NCBI RefSeq assembly: GCF_001625305.1
Contig: NW_017804242.1
Span: 6,263,304-6,327,303 of the forward strand
DNA from: Branchiostoma belcheri
Lineage: Eukaryota > Chordata > Leptocardii > Amphioxiformes > Branchiostomatidae
DNA: 64,000 nucleotides
Reading direction: 5' to 3'
In this document: piece after piece, positions 63,960-64,000 of the stretch
Layout of the letters: each line of letters opens with the position of its first letter
Position numbering within the stretch: position 1 is the stretch's first letter
Notes under the pieces: generated by a model
The model's database searches: none
What the model saw: the letters and a program-made list of their open reading frames with translations, nothing else
What the model was told of the DNA's origin: nothing
Position numbers and translations under genes: made by a program

Positions 63960-64000
63960 TAGGCCACAGTAAGTAAATTTTATGAATGACATCCTCCGCA
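63960..64000. mobile_element. MITE family B, copy cut by the window end
   Basis: TAGGCCACAGTAAGTAAATT then TTATGAATGACATCCTCCGC at the last bases. Confidence 0.7.

Overview
This is a non-coding-rich, intron-rich, AT-leaning invertebrate chordate window; a lancelet (Branchiostoma-like) genome is the best guess. The reasons are spliced genes that look like single pre-duplication relatives of vertebrate paralogue pairs (EGFL7/EGFL8, AGPAT1/AGPAT2), moderate introns packed with short inverted-repeat transposons, minisatellites and CR1-like LINE 3' ends, and no prokaryotic features. The species assignment is inference; the gene calls rest on reconstructed exons with GT/AG borders and matching phases.

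Layout, left to right. 1-6.7 kb: transposon-rich flank with a LINE 3' end, a 5'-truncated reverse transcriptase (2578-3807, minus) and several inverted-repeat elements. 6.7-20.8 kb: plus-strand EGFL7/8-like gene (EMI end, EGF, calcium-binding EGF, coiled coil, Cys-rich tail); its first exon(s) are not visible here. Its large intron holds about 26 copies of a ~146-bp satellite. 20.8-28 kb: gene-free, transposons only. 28-35.6 kb: minus-strand AGPAT1/2-like lysophosphatidate acyltransferase, complete in six exons (274 aa). 36.8-42.6 kb: plus-strand ZMYND19 orthologue, complete in seven exons (228 aa), divergent from AGPAT across a 1.2-kb promoter region. 42.6-48.8 kb: gene-free, SINEs and MITEs. 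48.8-62.9 kb: minus-strand type II membrane protein with a fibrinogen-related ectodomain (FIBCD1-like, 443 aa in eight coding exons) plus probable duplicated 5' untranslated exons. 63.3-63.6 kb: an RFX X-box with a CRE-like site, then a probable signal-peptide first exon of a plus-strand gene leaving the window.

The most informative points are: (1) the EGFL7/8 and AGPAT1/2 genes are neighbours in the same convergent orientation as the human pairs EGFL7-AGPAT2 and EGFL8-AGPAT1, so the window probably shows the ancestral pair; (2) ZMYND19 carries, before its MYND finger, a region that reads like an HNH homing-endonuclease fold; (3) the fibrinogen-like domain is shortened and lacks its second disulfide; (4) three families of short inverted-repeat elements share a TTAGGCCAC-type end, and other elements show clear target duplications of 5, 6 and 9 bp; (5) several exons have tandem duplicates caught at different stages of decay. 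All coordinates were derived by eye and no database search was run.
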